From Rubrivivax sp. (GTDB taxonomy: Bacteria > Pseudomonadota > Gammaproteobacteria > Burkholderiales > Burkholderiaceae_C), in assembly GCA_027490215.1 (NCBI GenBank), contig JAIXYO010000033.1:62001-126000 (forward strand): a DNA stretch of 64,000 nucleotides, given 5' to 3'. Made by a program: the position numbers and the translations under genes. The notes under the pieces were generated by a model. The model did no database searches, had not been told where the DNA came from, and saw only the letters and a list, made by a program, of their open reading frames with translations. This document shows, piece after piece, positions 53,444-63,296 of the stretch (positions are counted from its first letter, which is position 1; the number at the start of each line of letters is the position of its first letter).

Positions 53444-54430
53444 TTAACGCTTGTCCAATCCTTGCGGCGGCCAGTTCTCGAGGCGACCGCCCAGGGTCAG
53501 GCCGCGAGAAGCCAGCACTTCCTTGATTTCGTTGAGCGACTTGCGACCCAGGTTCGGGGTCTTCAGCAACTCGGTCTCGGTGCGCTGGATCAGGTCGCCG
53601 ATGTAGTAGATGTTTTCGGCCTTCAGGCAGTTCGCCGAACGCACGGTCAACTCCAGTTCGTCGACCGGACGCAGCAGGATCGGATCGAACTGGGTGTTAC
53701 GGCTCTGCGGCTCGTTGAATGCGGCAATTTCGCTGTTTTCCAGCTGTGCGAACACCGCCAGCTGCTCGACGAGGATCTTCGCCGAAGCGCGGATTGCTTC
53801 TTCCGGCGAGATGGCGCCGTTGGTGTTGATCTCCATCACCAACTTGTCGAGGTCGGTGCGCTGCTCGACTCGCGCGCTCTCCACGGTGTAGCTCACACGA
53901 GCAACGGGCGAGAAGGATGCGTCCAACACGATGCGGCCAATCGACTTGGTCGGCTCATCACCAAAGCGACGCAGGTTACCCGGCACATAGCCGCGGCCCT
54001 TTTCGACCTTGATCTGCATGTCGAGTTTGCCGCCTTGCGAAAGGTTGGCGATCACATGGCCAGGGTTGATGATCTCGACGTCATGCGGCGTCTGGATGTC
54101 GCTGGCTGTGACGGGGCCTTCGCCGTCTTTGCGCAGCACCAGGGTGACTTCGTCACGGTTGTGCAGACGGAAGACAACGCCCTTCAGGTTCAACATGATG
54201 TGGACGACATCTTCCTGCACGCCGTCGATCGTCGAGTACTCATGCAAAACGCCAGCGATGGTCACTTCGGTCGGCGCATATCCAACCATCGATGACAGCA
54301 ACACGCGGCGCAGCGCGTTGCCCAGGGTGTGTCCGTAACCGCGCTCGAAGGGCTCGAGCGTGACCTTGGCACGGTTGAGCGCGAGGGGTTCTACGTGGAT
54401 GGCTTTGGGCTTGAGCAAGTTCGTTTGCAT
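53444..54430 (-). CDS. rpoA: RNA polymerase alpha subunit
   Basis: This 328-residue subunit nucleates RNA polymerase assembly. The N-terminal domain has [20 protein letters not shown] and [15 protein letters not shown], the assembly face. The C-terminal domain, joined by a short linker, has [20 protein letters not shown] and the helix [19 protein letters not shown], which contacts UP-element DNA and activators. Length and order of domains are standard. It lies 153 bp after rpsD. Confidence 0.98.
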   Translation of the reverse strand: MQTNLLKPKAIHVEPLALNRAKVTLEPFERGYGHTLGNALRRVLLSSMVGYAPTEVTIAGVLHEYSTIDGVQEDVVHIMLNLKGVVFRLHNRDEVTLVLRKDGEGPVTASDIQTPHDVEIINPGHVIANLSQGGKLDMQIKVEKGRGYVPGNLRRFGDEPTKSIGRIVLDASFSPVARVSYTVESARVEQRTDLDKLVMEINTNGAISPEEAIRASAKILVEQLAVFAQLENSEIAAFNEPQSRNTQFDPILLRPVDELELTVRSANCLKAENIYYIGDLIQRTETELLKTPNLGRKSLNEIKEVLASRGLTLGGRLENWPPQGLDKR

Positions 54431-54583
54431 TCGGTCTTTCTTTCAATACCCTCGGCTCGTTACGCCGATAAGGCTGATGGACCCGTCGGTGCTGGCAACA
54501 CCTGTCAACACCGATCTCGGGAAATACCTGGAACAGCAAAGGCAGCAGATCAACGAGGACCTGCGGCCTGCGCCGCAACCGGA

Positions 54584-55207
54584 TCAGCGTGAATACAGTT
54601 CGACGATCAACGCTTCCTTGATGTCAGCGCTCAATTCGTCGCGTTCCGGTGTCTTCTTGAAAACGCCTTCCATCTTCGACGCGTCGACCTGGATCCAGGC
54701 GGGCAAGCCGATCGTTTCAGCGAGCTTCAGTGAATCGGCAATGCGCAACTGCTTCTTGGCCTTCTCACGCACGCTGACGGCGTCGCCGACCTTGACGCTG
54801 TACGACGCAATGTTGACCACCGCACCGTTGACCGTGATCGACTTGTGCGACACCAGTTGCCGCGCTTCGGCACGGGTCGAGCCGAAGCCCATCCGGTACA
54901 CAACATTGTCCAGCCGCGATTCCAGCAGCATCAGCAGGTTGGCGCCAGTGTTGCCTTTGCGGCGCTCCGCTTCGGCGAAGTAGCGGCGGAATTGACGCTC
55001 CAGCACGCCATACATGCGCTTGACCTTCTGCTTCTCACGCAACTGCATACCGAAGTCGGAAGTGCGCGAGCCAGACGTGCGGCCATGCTGGCCGGGCTTG
55101 CTGTCAAACTTCGCCTTGTCGCCGATCGGGCGGCGAGCGCTCTTGAGAAACAGATCCGTGCCTTCGCGGCGGGACAGTTTCGCCTTGGGTCCTAGATAAC
55201 GTGCCAC
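54584..55207 (-). CDS. rpsD: 30S ribosomal protein S4
   Basis: This 207-residue small-subunit assembly protein has the [16 protein letters not shown] start, the [21 protein letters not shown]4 domain, and [16 protein letters not shown]. In E. coli, S4 represses its own operon by binding the leader. Here it follows rpsK by 193 bp, a gap that includes a terminator-like hairpin (55352-55386). The zinc-type N-terminal cysteines are absent, so this is the Cys-minus form. Confidence 0.97.
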   Translation of the reverse strand: MARYLGPKAKLSRREGTDLFLKSARRPIGDKAKFDSKPGQHGRTSGSRTSDFGMQLREKQKVKRMYGVLERQFRRYFAEAERRKGNTGANLLMLLESRLDNVVYRMGFGSTRAEARQLVSHKSITVNGAVVNIASYSVKVGDAVSVREKAKKQLRIADSLKLAETIGLPAWIQVDASKMEGVFKKTPERDELSADIKEALIVELYSR

Positions 55208-55351
55208 GTTGATTCCTTAGATGACGATCTGACGCAGGTCACTGTGTTTCATCACAGCGTCTTGCGCGAGTCTGGCGAATGTTTTTATTGGGCGCTCAGA
55301 CGGTGGGCTTATCTGGGAGTCTGGCGAAGGAGACCTTCACCCGATCCCAAC

Positions 55352-55386
55352 AAAAATGTCGGCGATGCCCGAAAGCAACGCCGACA
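55352..55386 (-). terminator. Terminator-like hairpin between rpsK and rpsD
   Basis: On the minus strand TGTCGGCG (55386-55379) pairs perfectly with CGCCGACA (55364-55357) across a 14-nt loop and is followed directly by TTTTTGTT (55356-55349). This has the form of an intrinsic terminator or attenuator, 14 nt after the rpsK stop codon and inside the alpha operon. Confidence 0.7.
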
Positions 55387-55400
55387 AGGTTCAATTCGAC

Positions 55401-55802
55401 TCAGATGCGGCGGCGCTTTTGCGGACGGCAGCCGTTGTGCGGCACCGGTGTCACATCGGAAATGAGGTTGATGCGGATGCCGAGCGAGGCCAGTGCACGC
55501 ACCGACGATTCGCGACCTGGGCCGGGGCCCTTGATGCGCACATCAAGGTTCTTGATGCCTTGCTCTTGGGCGGCGCGCCCGGCCACTTCGGCGGCGACCT
55601 GCGCAGCGAAAGGCGTGCTCTTGCGGGAGCCCTTGAAGCCCTGGCCACCACTCGATGCCCACGACAGAGCGCCGCCTTGGCGGTCGGTGATGGTGATGAT
55701 GGTGTTGTTGAAAGAAGCGTGCACGTGCGCGATGCCATCGGCGACGTTCTTGCGAACTTTCTTGCGCACACGCTGTGCGGCGGTATTGGGTGCTTTAGCC
55801 AT
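55401..55802 (-). CDS. rpsK: 30S ribosomal protein S11
   Basis: This 133-residue protein of the small-subunit platform shows [20 protein letters not shown] near the start and [20 protein letters not shown] toward the end, and finishes with CRPQKRRRI. It lies 40 bp downstream of rpsM in the standard order. The hairpin 14 nt after its stop separates it from rpsD. Confidence 0.97.
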   Translation of the reverse strand: MAKAPNTAAQRVRKKVRKNVADGIAHVHASFNNTIITITDRQGGALSWASSGGQGFKGSRKSTPFAAQVAAEVAGRAAQEQGIKNLDVRIKGPGPGRESSVRALASLGIRINLISDVTPVPHNGCRPQKRRRI

Positions 55803-55842
55803 GTCGGTTCTTTCTTAAACTTGTGCTGTCAGGCGTCTGCAA

Positions 55843-56208
55843 TCACTTCTTGACCAGAGCGCCAGACTTGCGTGGGCCCTTGCGAGTGCGCGCATTGGTC
55901 TTGGTGCGCTGACCGCGCACGGGCAGCCCGCGGCGATGGCGGAAACCACGATAGCAGCCCAGATCCATCAGGCGCTTGATGTTGATCGACATTTCGCGAC
56001 GCAGGTCGCCTTCGATCGTCAGACGGCCGATCTCGTCGCGAATTCGCTCTAGATCGGAGTCCGTCAGGTCCTTGATCTTGCGGTTGAACGGCACGCCACT
56101 GTTGACGCAAATCTTTTGCGCCGTGGTGCGTCCGACACCGTAGATGGATGTCAGACCGATCTCTGCGTGCTTGTGCGGCGGAATGTTGATACCAGCAATG
56201 CGTGCCAT
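55843..56208 (-). CDS. rpsM: 30S ribosomal protein S13
   Basis: This 121-residue small-subunit head protein begins [20 protein letters not shown] and has [20 protein letters not shown] and the basic tail [13 protein letters not shown] that reaches the decoding region. It follows rpmJ by 36 bp, as usual in the alpha operon. Confidence 0.97.
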   Translation of the reverse strand: MARIAGINIPPHKHAEIGLTSIYGVGRTTAQKICVNSGVPFNRKIKDLTDSDLERIRDEIGRLTIEGDLRREMSINIKRLMDLGCYRGFRHRRGLPVRGQRTKTNARTRKGPRKSGALVKK

Positions 56209-56244
56209 GGGCTTCCTCTAATGTCTTGTGGTCGAAGCGCTGAA

Positions 56245-56358
56245 TCAGCCTTGACGCTGTTTGTGACGCGGATCGGAACAGATCACGCGAACCACACCTT
56301 TGCGGCGGATGACTTTGCAGTTCCGGCACATTTTCTTGACTGACGCAGCAACTTTCAT
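56245..56358 (-). CDS. rpmJ: 50S ribosomal protein L36
   Basis: This 37-residue protein is a zinc-ribbon protein of the large subunit. The translation is [15 protein letters not shown] then [20 protein letters not shown], ending QG; the zinc ligands are the two Cys of CRNC, the later Cys and the His. It is the Zn-binding (C+) form. It lies between infA (66 bp) and rpsM (36 bp) in the standard order. Confidence 0.96.
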   Translation of the reverse strand: MKVAASVKKMCRNCKVIRRKGVVRVICSDPRHKQRQG

Positions 56359-56424
56359 GGATTCTCCTGTGCCCGTCCGGGCCATCTCAGCACTGTCTAA
56401 ATTGAAACTATCTGACCGCAGAGC

Positions 56425-56643
56425 CTACTTGGCTCTGAACACAATCCGGGCGCGACTCAGGTCGTAAGGCGTGAGTTCGACGGTCACCTTGTCGCCGGGA
56501 AGGATCCGGATGTAATGCATGCGCATCTTTCCGGAAATATGCCCCAACACGATGTGCCCGTTCTCCAGCTTGACCCGGAAAGTCGCATTTGGAAGATTCT
56601 CAAGAATCTCCCCCTGCATCTGAATAACGTCGTCTTTCGCCAT
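56425..56643 (-). CDS. infA: Translation initiation factor IF-1
   Basis: This 72-residue OB-fold protein binds the ribosomal A site during initiation. It begins [20 protein letters not shown] and has [20 protein letters not shown] and [20 protein letters not shown]. Located between secY (52 bp upstream) and rpmJ. Betaproteobacteria often carry a second infA elsewhere; this is the copy of the ribosomal block. Confidence 0.96.
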   Translation of the reverse strand: MAKDDVIQMQGEILENLPNATFRVKLENGHIVLGHISGKMRMHYIRILPGDKVTVELTPYDLSRARIVFRAK

Positions 56644-56695
56644 GCGGTCCGATACGTGACTCCACTCACCGATTGGGCCTCAGAGGCCGCCTCGA

Positions 56696-58006
56696 TCAGC
56701 TCGGTTTGAAATTCGCTTTCTTCAGCAACGATTCGTACTGCTGGCTCTGTACATAACTTTGAACCTGCGCCCAGAAATCCATCGTCACCACCACGATGAT
56801 CAGGAGCGAAGTGCCCCCGAAGTAAAACGGAACGTTGTACTTGAGCACCAGGAATTCGGGCAGCAAACACACCGCGGTGATGTAGATCGCGCCGGCCAAG
56901 GTCAAACGCGACAGGATTCGATCAATGTGCTTGGCTGTCTGGTCACCTGGGCGGATGCCCGGAATGAACGCGCCACTCTTCTTCAGGTTGTCTGCCGTCT
57001 CGCGGCTGTTGAAAACCAGCGCGGTGTAGAAGAAACAAAAGAAGATGATCGCGGTGGCATAAAGCAGCACATAGATCGGCTGGCCTGGGGAAAGCAGACC
57101 GGCAAGATCTTTCAACCAGCGCAAGCCATCCCCCGTGGCAAACCATCCCACAACTGTCGCGGGCAACAAGATGATGGACGACGCAAAGATAGGCGGGATC
57201 ACGCCTGACATGTTCAGCTTCAGCGGCAGGTGGGACGACTGGCCGCCGTAAACCTTGTTACCAACCTGACGCTTGGCGTAATTGACCAGTATCTTGCGCT
57301 GCCCTCGTTCGACGAAGACAACCACGAAAGTCACCGCCGCCACAACGACCAGAATGAACATGCAAGCAACAAGACTCATCGACCCGGTGTTGACCAGCTC
57401 GATCAGACCACCAATGGCACTCGGCAGCCCTGCAGCAATGCCAGCAAAGATCAGAATGGAAATCCCGTTGCCCAGTCCGCGTTCGGTGATCTGCTCACCC
57501 AGCCACATCAGGAACATCGTCCCCGCCACCAGGCTGACCACGGCCGTCATGCGGAACCCAAAGCCAGGCGAAATCACCAAACCTTGCGAGCCTTCCAGCG
57601 CGATGGCGATACCGAGTGACTGAAAGATAGCCAATCCCAAAGTCCCGTATCGCGTGTACTGGGTGATCTTCCGACGGCCGGCTTCGCCTTCCTTCTTCAA
57701 GGCCTCCAGCGTCGGCACGACGTAGGTCATCAATTGCATGATGATCGACGCCGAGATGTACGGCATGATGCCCAGCGCGAAAACAGTGAAACGCGACAGC
57801 GCCCCACCCGAGAACATGTTGAACAGGCTGAGGATGCCGCCCTGCTGACCCTTGAACAGTTGCGCCAACTGGTTCGGATCGATGCCGGGGACGGGAATGT
57901 GCGCCCCCATACGGTAGACCACCAAGGCCAGCAACAGGAAGATCAGACGCCGACGCAGGTCTCCAAATTTGCCGCTCTTGGCCAATTGGTTAGCGTTGGT
58001 TGCCAC
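56696..58006 (-). CDS. secY: Protein translocase channel subunit SecY
   Basis: This 436-residue protein with ten transmembrane helices forms the SecYEG channel. It starts with [20 protein letters not shown] and has [21 protein letters not shown] (helix 2, including the plug region upstream), [20 protein letters not shown] (cytoplasmic loop) and [20 protein letters not shown] (in parts). It ends in FKPS. It lies 43 bp downstream of rplO in the spc operon order. Confidence 0.97.
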   Translation of the reverse strand: MATNANQLAKSGKFGDLRRRLIFLLLALVVYRMGAHIPVPGIDPNQLAQLFKGQQGGILSLFNMFSGGALSRFTVFALGIMPYISASIIMQLMTYVVPTLEALKKEGEAGRRKITQYTRYGTLGLAIFQSLGIAIALEGSQGLVISPGFGFRMTAVVSLVAGTMFLMWLGEQITERGLGNGISILIFAGIAAGLPSAIGGLIELVNTGSMSLVACMFILVVVAAVTFVVVFVERGQRKILVNYAKRQVGNKVYGGQSSHLPLKLNMSGVIPPIFASSIILLPATVVGWFATGDGLRWLKDLAGLLSPGQPIYVLLYATAIIFFCFFYTALVFNSRETADNLKKSGAFIPGIRPGDQTAKHIDRILSRLTLAGAIYITAVCLLPEFLVLKYNVPFYFGGTSLLIIVVVTMDFWAQVQSYVQSQQYESLLKKANFKPS

Positions 58007-58049
58007 GGAGCGCGACTCAGCGTTTCAGGATAAACGGCGAAGCGTCAGC

Positions 58050-58481
58050 TCAGGCCACCGAGCCGCCAGCGGCCTCGATCGCCGCCTTGGCACCTGCGGT
58101 CGCACCGACACCCTTGAGCACGACGGCCTTGGTCAATTCGCCGGTCTTGATGACCTTGACAACCTTGGCAATCTGCGCGACCAAACCAGCCTGCTTCAAT
58201 GCGAGCAGGTCAACTTCGGCCGCACCGAGGACTTCCAGGTCGCTCAGCGTGATCTCGGCGTTGTACTTCAGCGAAGCCGACTTGAAGCCGCGTTTCGGCA
58301 GACGACGCTGCAAAGGCATCTGACCGCCTTCGAAACCAACCTTGTGATAGCCACCGGAACGTGATTTCTGGCCCTTGTGGCCACGCCCGGCGGTCTTGCC
58401 CAGGCCCGAACCGATGCCGCGACCGACACGGCGGCGCTGGCGCTTCGACCCCTCAGCGGGCTTGATGGTGTTGAGTTCCAT
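58050..58481 (-). CDS. rplO: 50S ribosomal protein L15
   Basis: This 143-residue protein shows [20 protein letters not shown] at the start, then [20 protein letters not shown] and [20 protein letters not shown], all typical of L15. The second ATG (MELN) was chosen as the start because homologues begin there; an ATG two codons earlier is possible. It follows rpmD by 22 bp. Confidence 0.96.
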   Translation of the reverse strand: MELNTIKPAEGSKRQRRRVGRGIGSGLGKTAGRGHKGQKSRSGGYHKVGFEGGQMPLQRRLPKRGFKSASLKYNAEITLSDLEVLGAAEVDLLALKQAGLVAQIAKVVKVIKTGELTKAVVLKGVGATAGAKAAIEAAGGSVA

Positions 58482-58503
58482 GGTCATCTCTTCCAGGTCG
58501 ATC

Positions 58504-58686
58504 TCAGAGCACCTTGAGCAGGTACGAGATCTTGTTGATCATGCCGCGCACGGCTGGTGTGTCTTCCAGCTCGGACTCGCTGTTCAGCTTGCGCAGGCCG
58601 AGGCCGCGCACCGTGGCGCGGTGGGATTCGCGGGTTCCGGCAATGCTGCGAACCAGTTTGATCTTGACGGTTTGTTTGTCAGCCAT
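58504..58686 (-). CDS. rpmD: 50S ribosomal protein L30
   Basis: This 60-residue protein has [20 protein letters not shown] and [20 protein letters not shown], the full bacterial L30 pattern, ending [13 protein letters not shown]. It lies between rpsE (20 bp upstream) and rplO. Confidence 0.96.
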   Translation of the reverse strand: MADKQTVKIKLVRSIAGTRESHRATVRGLGLRKLNSESELEDTPAVRGMINKISYLLKVL

Positions 58687-58706
58687 TTCGATTCTCCGAT
58701 CCGGCT

Positions 58707-59225
58707 TCAGTTGAAGATCTGCTCGACCGTCAGGCCGCGCTTGGCAGCCACTTCGGCCGGGGTGCTGGTGTGCTTCAAAGCGTCCAACGTGGCGCGAACC
58801 AGGTTGTATGGATTCGACGAGCCGAGGCTCTTGCAGACGATGTCGGTAACGCCCATCACTTCGAACACTGCGCGCATCGGGCCGCCGGCGATGATGCCGG
58901 TACCAGCGGGCGCCGGAGCCATCAGGACATGCGAAGCGCCGTGCTCACCGACCACCTTGTGGTGGATGGAACCACTCTTCAGCGACACCTTGACCATGTT
59001 GCGACGGGCGGATTCCATGGCCTTCTGCACGGCGACCGGCACTTCCTTGGCCTTGCCCTTGCCCATGCCAATGCGGCCATCACCGTCACCGACCACCGTC
59101 AGTGCCGCGAACGACAGCGTGCGGCCGCCCTTCACCACCTTGGTGACGCGATTGACCGCGATCATCTTTTCCTTCAGGCCGTCGTCGTTGCCTTCGGTCT
59201 GCGCGCGGGGTTGAAACTTTGCCAT
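58707..59225 (-). CDS. rpsE: 30S ribosomal protein S5
   Basis: This 172-residue protein carries the double-stranded RNA-binding-like region with [20 protein letters not shown] and [20 protein letters not shown], then [20 protein letters not shown] and [18 protein letters not shown]. It is a fidelity protein of the decoding region. It lies 15 bp after rplR. Confidence 0.97.
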   Translation of the reverse strand: MAKFQPRAQTEGNDDGLKEKMIAVNRVTKVVKGGRTLSFAALTVVGDGDGRIGMGKGKAKEVPVAVQKAMESARRNMVKVSLKSGSIHHKVVGEHGASHVLMAPAPAGTGIIAGGPMRAVFEVMGVTDIVCKSLGSSNPYNLVRATLDALKHTSTPAEVAAKRGLTVEQIFN

Positions 59226-59240
59226 TGTCGAATTCCTTGC

Positions 59241-59606
59241 TTAGAACTGGAGGCCGGCTTCGCGAGCGGCTTCGGCCAGGGCCTTGACGCGTCCGTGATA
59301 GGCGAAGCCTGCGCGGTCGAAGGCGACCTTCTCGATGCCAGCAGCCTTGGCCTTCTCGGCGATGCGCTTGCCGATCAACGCCGCAGCGCCAACATTGGCG
59401 CCCTTGCCCGGTGCGCCAAGCTCCTTGCGAACTTCGGCTTCGACGGTCGAGGCGCTGGCCAGCACGCTGGTGCCGTCATCAGAAATGACGTTGGCGTAGA
59501 TGTGCAGGTTGGTGCGGAAAACAGTCAACCGAGCGACGCGCTGCCGAGCGATGCGAACGCGGGTTTGCCGCGATCGACGGGTGCGCTGGTCTTTCTTGTT
59601 CAACAT
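59241..59606 (-). CDS. rplR: 50S ribosomal protein L18
   Basis: This 121-residue 5S-rRNA-binding protein begins [20 protein letters not shown] and has [16 protein letters not shown] and [20 protein letters not shown]. It lies between rplF and rpsE. Confidence 0.97.
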   Translation of the reverse strand: MLNKKDQRTRRSRQTRVRIARQRVARLTVFRTNLHIYANVISDDGTSVLASASTVEAEVRKELGAPGKGANVGAAALIGKRIAEKAKAAGIEKVAFDRAGFAYHGRVKALAEAAREAGLQF

Positions 59607-59618
59607 GTCATCCGCTCC

Positions 59619-60152
59619 TTACTTCTTCTTGGTCTCTTTGATCGTGATCTTTTCGCCCACGTACCGGATGCCCTTGCCCTTGTAGGGCTCAGGTGGGCGA
59701 ATGGCACGCACTTCAGCGGCGATCTGGCCCACGACCTGACGGTCAGACCCCTTGATCACGATCTCGGTTGGCGTCGGGCACTCGACCTTCACGCCCTCGG
59801 GCATGTCTTTGCCGACGGGGTGCGAAAACCCGATCTGCAGGTTGAGCTTGCTGCCCGCGGCCTGCGCCTTGAAGCCCACGCCCACCAGCGACAGCCGCTT
59901 TTCAAAGCCCTTGGTAACGCCACCGACCATGTTTGCCACCAGGGCGCGCATCGTGCCGGACATCGCGTCAGCAGCCGTCGTGTCGTTCGCAGGCGTGAAC
60001 TCCAGCTTGCCAGCGGTGTTGCTGATCGTCACCAGCGAACTTGCCGGACGAACTAAAGTGCCCAGCGGGCCCTTGACCTTGATCTGATCTGCAGTCACCG
60101 AAAAATCCAAGCCCTGCGGCAAGGAGATCGGCATCTTTCCAACTCTGGACAT
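59619..60152 (-). CDS. rplF: 50S ribosomal protein L6
   Basis: This 177-residue protein has two repeated alpha/beta domains; the second carries the signature [18 protein letters not shown]. The N-terminus is [19 protein letters not shown] and [20 protein letters not shown] lies between domains. It ends in a Lys-rich tail (KETKKK). It is in standard order between rpsH and rplR. Confidence 0.97.
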   Translation of the reverse strand: MSRVGKMPISLPQGLDFSVTADQIKVKGPLGTLVRPASSLVTISNTAGKLEFTPANDTTAADAMSGTMRALVANMVGGVTKGFEKRLSLVGVGFKAQAAGSKLNLQIGFSHPVGKDMPEGVKVECPTPTEIVIKGSDRQVVGQIAAEVRAIRPPEPYKGKGIRYVGEKITIKETKKK

Positions 60153-60167
60153 TTGCTGATTCCTTTC

Positions 60168-60563
60168 TTAGGCGACGTAGCAGAGAACTTCGCCGCCGAT
60201 GCCAACCTGGCGTGCCTTGCGATCGGTCATCACACCCTTCGGCGTAGTCACGATGGCAACACCCAGACCGTTCTTGACATTCGGAATGTCGTGGCGGCCC
60301 TTGTAGATCCGCAGACCCGGGCGGCTGACGCGTTCGATATGTTCAATCACCGGCTTGCCGGCGTAGTACTTCAGTGCGATCTGCAGCTGTGGCTTGTCGG
60401 TTTCGCCAACGACGGCGTAACCGTCCACATAACCTTCGTCCTTCAACACCTGGGCGATTGCGATCTTCAGCTTGGAAGAGGGCATCGTGACCGATGGCTT
60501 TTCAACCATCTGGGCGTTGCGAATGCGGGTCAGCATATCGGCGATAGGATCACTCATGCTCAT
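60168..60563 (-). CDS. rpsH: 30S ribosomal protein S8
   Basis: This 131-residue protein starts [20 protein letters not shown] and ends with [20 protein letters not shown] then [13 protein letters not shown]. In E. coli, S8 is the translational repressor of the spc operon. It lies 27 bp after rpsN. The first Met (MSMSDP) is used; MSDP two codons later is possible. Confidence 0.97.
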   Translation of the reverse strand: MSMSDPIADMLTRIRNAQMVEKPSVTMPSSKLKIAIAQVLKDEGYVDGYAVVGETDKPQLQIALKYYAGKPVIEHIERVSRPGLRIYKGRHDIPNVKNGLGVAIVTTPKGVMTDRKARQVGIGGEVLCYVA

Positions 60564-60590
60564 ACGAATATCTCCTGATCGACGCGCCGC

Positions 60591-60896
60591 TTACCAGCTC
60601 GCCTTGATGACACCGGGAATGTCGCCCTTGAAGGCCAATTCACGAATCTTGTTGCGGCCCAGGCCAAATTTGCGGAAGGTGCCGCGCGGACGCCCAGTCA
60701 ATGCGCAGCGGTTGCGCTGACGGGTCGGGTACGCATTACGCGGCAACTTCTGCAATTCGAGTCGGGCGGCATAGCGCTCTTCGTCGGACTTCTTGGCGTC
60801 GTTGGCGATGCCCTTGAATTCGGCGTACTTCTTGGCGTACTTCGCGGCGAGTTGCTCGCGCTTGAGTTCGCGCTGGATCAATGAAACTTTTGCCAC
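60591..60896 (-). CDS. rpsN: 30S ribosomal protein S14 (zinc-independent type)
   Basis: This 101-residue protein starts at a GTG (60896), because the family start [20 protein letters not shown] aligns there; the frame is open 18 codons upstream but that part lies in rplE. It has [20 protein letters not shown] and [15 protein letters not shown] near the end. There is no CxxC...CxxC zinc site, so it is the longer Cys-minus form. It is 8 bp after rplE. Confidence 0.96.
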   Translation of the reverse strand: MAKVSLIQRELKREQLAAKYAKKYAEFKGIANDAKKSDEERYAARLELQKLPRNAYPTRQRNRCALTGRPRGTFRKFGLGRNKIRELAFKGDIPGVIKASW

Positions 60897-60904
60897 GGTC
60901 AGCC

Positions 60905-61459
60905 TCAGTTCTTGAAAGGGAACTTGAATGCAGCAAGCAATGCCTTGCATTCGTCGTCACTCTTGGCGGTGGTGGTGATGCTGATGTTCAGCCCACGCAA
61001 TGCATCCACCTTGTCATACTCAACTTCCGGAAAGATGATCTGCTCTTTCACGCCGATGTTGTAGTTGCCACGACCGTCGAACGAACGACCCGAGATGCCG
61101 CGGAAGTCGCGCACGCGCGGCAGCGCGATGGTGACGAAGCGGTCGAGGAACTCATACATCTGGACGCCGCGCAGGGTGACCATGCAGCCGATTGGTACGC
61201 CGTCACGAATCTTGAAACCGGCAATGGCCTTCTTCGATTTGGTGACGACAGGCTTCTGACCGGCGATCTTGGTCAAATCGCTGACAGCATGCTCCATGAC
61301 CTTCTTGTCCGAGACCGCCTCGCTCACGCCCATGTTGAGCGTGATCTTGGTGAGGCGCGGAACCTCCATCACGGACTTGTAGCCGAATTTGGCCACCAGA
61401 GCGGGCGCAATTGCGTCCCGGTAGATGGCCTGCAGGCGAGCGGGTTGTTGTTGAGCCAT
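60905..61459 (-). CDS. rplE: 50S ribosomal protein L5
   Basis: This 184-residue protein binds 5S rRNA. Typical blocks are [56 protein letters not shown] and [17 protein letters not shown]. It has a short N-terminal extension ([10 protein letters not shown]). It lies 9 bp after rplX. Confidence 0.97.
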   Translation of the reverse strand: MAQQQPARLQAIYRDAIAPALVAKFGYKSVMEVPRLTKITLNMGVSEAVSDKKVMEHAVSDLTKIAGQKPVVTKSKKAIAGFKIRDGVPIGCMVTLRGVQMYEFLDRFVTIALPRVRDFRGISGRSFDGRGNYNIGVKEQIIFPEVEYDKVDALRGLNISITTTAKSDDECKALLAAFKFPFKN

Positions 61460-61468
61460 GTCTGACCT

Positions 61469-61786
61469 TTAAGCCTTGATTTCTTCGCCGCTGGACTTGT
61501 AAACGCGGACCTTCTTGCCATCGGCCAGCAACTTGATCCCGACGCGGTCGGCCTTGCCAGACGCCGAATTGAAGATCGCCACATTGGACTGGTGGATCGG
61601 CATCGTCTTTTCGATCACGCCACCAGTCACACCCTTCATCGGGTTAGGCTTGACGTGCTTCTTGACGACATTTACGCCGTCGATCGTGACACGGTCCTCA
61701 TCGACGCGCGCAGCGACAACGCCACGCTTGCCCTTGTCGCGCCCGGTCAACACGATGACCTGATCGCCTTTGCGGATCTTGTTCAT
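61469..61786 (-). CDS. rplX: 50S ribosomal protein L24
   Basis: This 105-residue protein has the KOW motif [20 protein letters not shown] at its start and [19 protein letters not shown]. It is an early assembly protein of the large subunit. It lies 21 bp after rplN. Confidence 0.97.
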   Translation of the reverse strand: MNKIRKGDQVIVLTGRDKGKRGVVAARVDEDRVTIDGVNVVKKHVKPNPMKGVTGGVIEKTMPIHQSNVAIFNSASGKADRVGIKLLADGKKVRVYKSSGEEIKA

Positions 61787-61807
61787 AAGCTTGTTTCCTG
61801 TCGCAGC

Positions 61808-62176
61808 TCAGAGGACTTCGGGCGCCAGCGAGACGATTTTCATGAATCGCTCGGTGCGCAGTTCACGCGTCACTGGGCCGAAAATGCGCGTGCCGATCGG
61901 CTCCAGCTTGGCATTCAGCAAGACGGCAGCATTGCCGTCGAACTTCACGAGCGAGCCGTCCTGACGTCGAACGCCCTTGGCAGTACGCACGACTACAGCG
62001 CTGTAGACCTCGCCTTTTTTGACGCGGCCACGCGGCGCAGCCTCCTTGATGCTGACCTTGATCACATCGCCAATACCGGCATAGCGCCGGCGGGAACCGC
62101 CCAGCACCTTGATGCACATGACGGACTTGGCACCGGTGTTGTCTGCGACATCAAGTCGCGATTGCATTTGAATCAT
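61808..62176 (-). CDS. rplN: 50S ribosomal protein L14
   Basis: This 122-residue protein begins [20 protein letters not shown] and has [20 protein letters not shown] and [20 protein letters not shown] (in parts). It is the first gene of the spc operon. The 192-bp gap upstream contains a good candidate promoter (62343-62372), so the spc genes may be transcribed independently of the S10 genes. Confidence 0.97.
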   Translation of the reverse strand: MIQMQSRLDVADNTGAKSVMCIKVLGGSRRRYAGIGDVIKVSIKEAAPRGRVKKGEVYSAVVVRTAKGVRRQDGSLVKFDGNAAVLLNAKLEPIGTRIFGPVTRELRTERFMKIVSLAPEVL

Positions 62177-62342
62177 TTTTCGTATGTCCCAACTTGCATG
62201 TTCCGCAAAGCGCCAAAGCGCGCTTGCAATCCATCAGTCTTGGGCCCGTAACCCCCACACGATCAGCTGTGCAAGGGCAGTTTTGGGTGGAGCCGGAAAG
62301 CGAACCGAGGAACCTCAGCTCTTTTTTCCAACGAAGCCTATG

Positions 62343-62372
62343 AGTCTAGCAGGAAATGACAACCAACGTCAA
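62343..62372 (-). promoter_or_regulatory. Candidate promoter of spc operon, overlapping the rpsQ stop codon
   Basis: On the minus strand TTGACG (62372-62367) and TAGACT (62348-62343) are separated by 18 bp, with TGC directly before the -10 element (extended -10). The -35 hexamer contains the rpsQ TGA stop. Transcription would start near 62336, giving a leader of about 160 nt before rplN. Confidence 0.55.
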
Positions 62373-62650
62373 ACTTCTCGCGCCTTCTGGAGCAACTTGG
62401 TAACAACCCAAGCCTTGGTCTTGGAGATCGGCCGCGTTTCGGAGATTTCAACCACATCGCCGTTCTTGAACTCGTTGTTCTCGTCGTGCGCGTGGTACTT
62501 GCTCGTCTTTGCGACGATCTTGCCGTACAGCTCATGCTTGGTACGACGCTCGATCAGCACGGTAATGGTCTTGCTGCGCTTGTCGCTGACGACCTTGCCG
62601 ACGAGGGTACGGACGGTTTTCTTGGCGAGGACGGGTTGAGCTTCGGTCAT
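62369..62650 (-). CDS. rpsQ: 30S ribosomal protein S17
   Basis: This 93-residue OB-fold protein shows [20 protein letters not shown] and [20 protein letters not shown], with [17 protein letters not shown] toward the end. The start overlaps the rpmC stop by 4 bp (ATGA). A 192-bp gap follows before rplN. Confidence 0.97.
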   Translation of the reverse strand: MTEAQPVLAKKTVRTLVGKVVSDKRSKTITVLIERRTKHELYGKIVAKTSKYHAHDENNEFKNGDVVEISETRPISKTKAWVVTKLLQKAREV

Positions 62651-62856
62651 TTCGCAGCTCCTTTCGCTTCACGTTGCTTTTGGGCGATCACGGTCTTCGC
62701 GCGGGCGATGTCGCGACGCGTGTTGCCGAGCTGGGTGTGGTTGGCCAATTGCTGCGTGGCCTTCTGCATGCGCAGGCCGAAATGGGCTTTCAACAGATCG
62801 CTGACTTCCTTCTGGAGGCCAGCGATGTCTTTCGCGCGGAGTTCAGATGCTTTCAC
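62647..62856 (-). CDS. rpmC: 50S ribosomal protein L29
   Basis: This 69-residue two-helix protein at the tunnel exit has [20 protein letters not shown] and [19 protein letters not shown], then [17 protein letters not shown]. It lies 21 bp after rplP and overlaps rpsQ by 4 bp. Confidence 0.96.
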   Translation of the reverse strand: MKASELRAKDIAGLQKEVSDLLKAHFGLRMQKATQQLANHTQLGNTRRDIARAKTVIAQKQREAKGAAK

Positions 62857-62877
62857 TTGGGTGTTCTCCGTGAGTCG

Positions 62878-63294
62878 TCAAGCGCCGACCTGGCGCGCGA
62901 CGAAGGTGCAACTCAGCGGCAACTTGGCCGCTGCGAGCGTGAACGCTTCGCGGGCCAGCGCCTCAGGCACGCCATTGATCTCGTAGAGCACCTTGCCCGG
63001 CTGAATCTCGGCGACATAGTATTCCGGGTTGCCCTTGCCGTTACCCATGCGAACTTCAGCGGGCTTCTGCGAAATCGGCTTGTCCGGGAAGATGCGGATC
63101 CAGATGCGGCCACCGCGCTTCACGTGGCGTGAAATCGCACGACGGGCAGCTTCGATCTGGCGCGCCGTGAGGCGGCCACGCTCGGTGGCTTTCAGACCAT
63201 ATTCGCCGAACGACACCTTCGCGCCACGGGTAGCAACACCGGTGTTGCGGCCCTTTTGTTCCTTGCGATACTTTCTGCGTGCAGGTTGCAGCAT
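62878..63294 (-). CDS. rplP: 50S ribosomal protein L16
   Basis: This 138-residue protein near the peptidyl-transferase and A-site region starts [20 protein letters not shown] and has [20 protein letters not shown] and [20 protein letters not shown]. It begins 2 bp after the rpsC stop. Confidence 0.97.
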   Translation of the reverse strand: MLQPARRKYRKEQKGRNTGVATRGAKVSFGEYGLKATERGRLTARQIEAARRAISRHVKRGGRIWIRIFPDKPISQKPAEVRMGNGKGNPEYYVAEIQPGKVLYEINGVPEALAREAFTLAAAKLPLSCTFVARQVGA

Positions 63295-63296
63295 GC

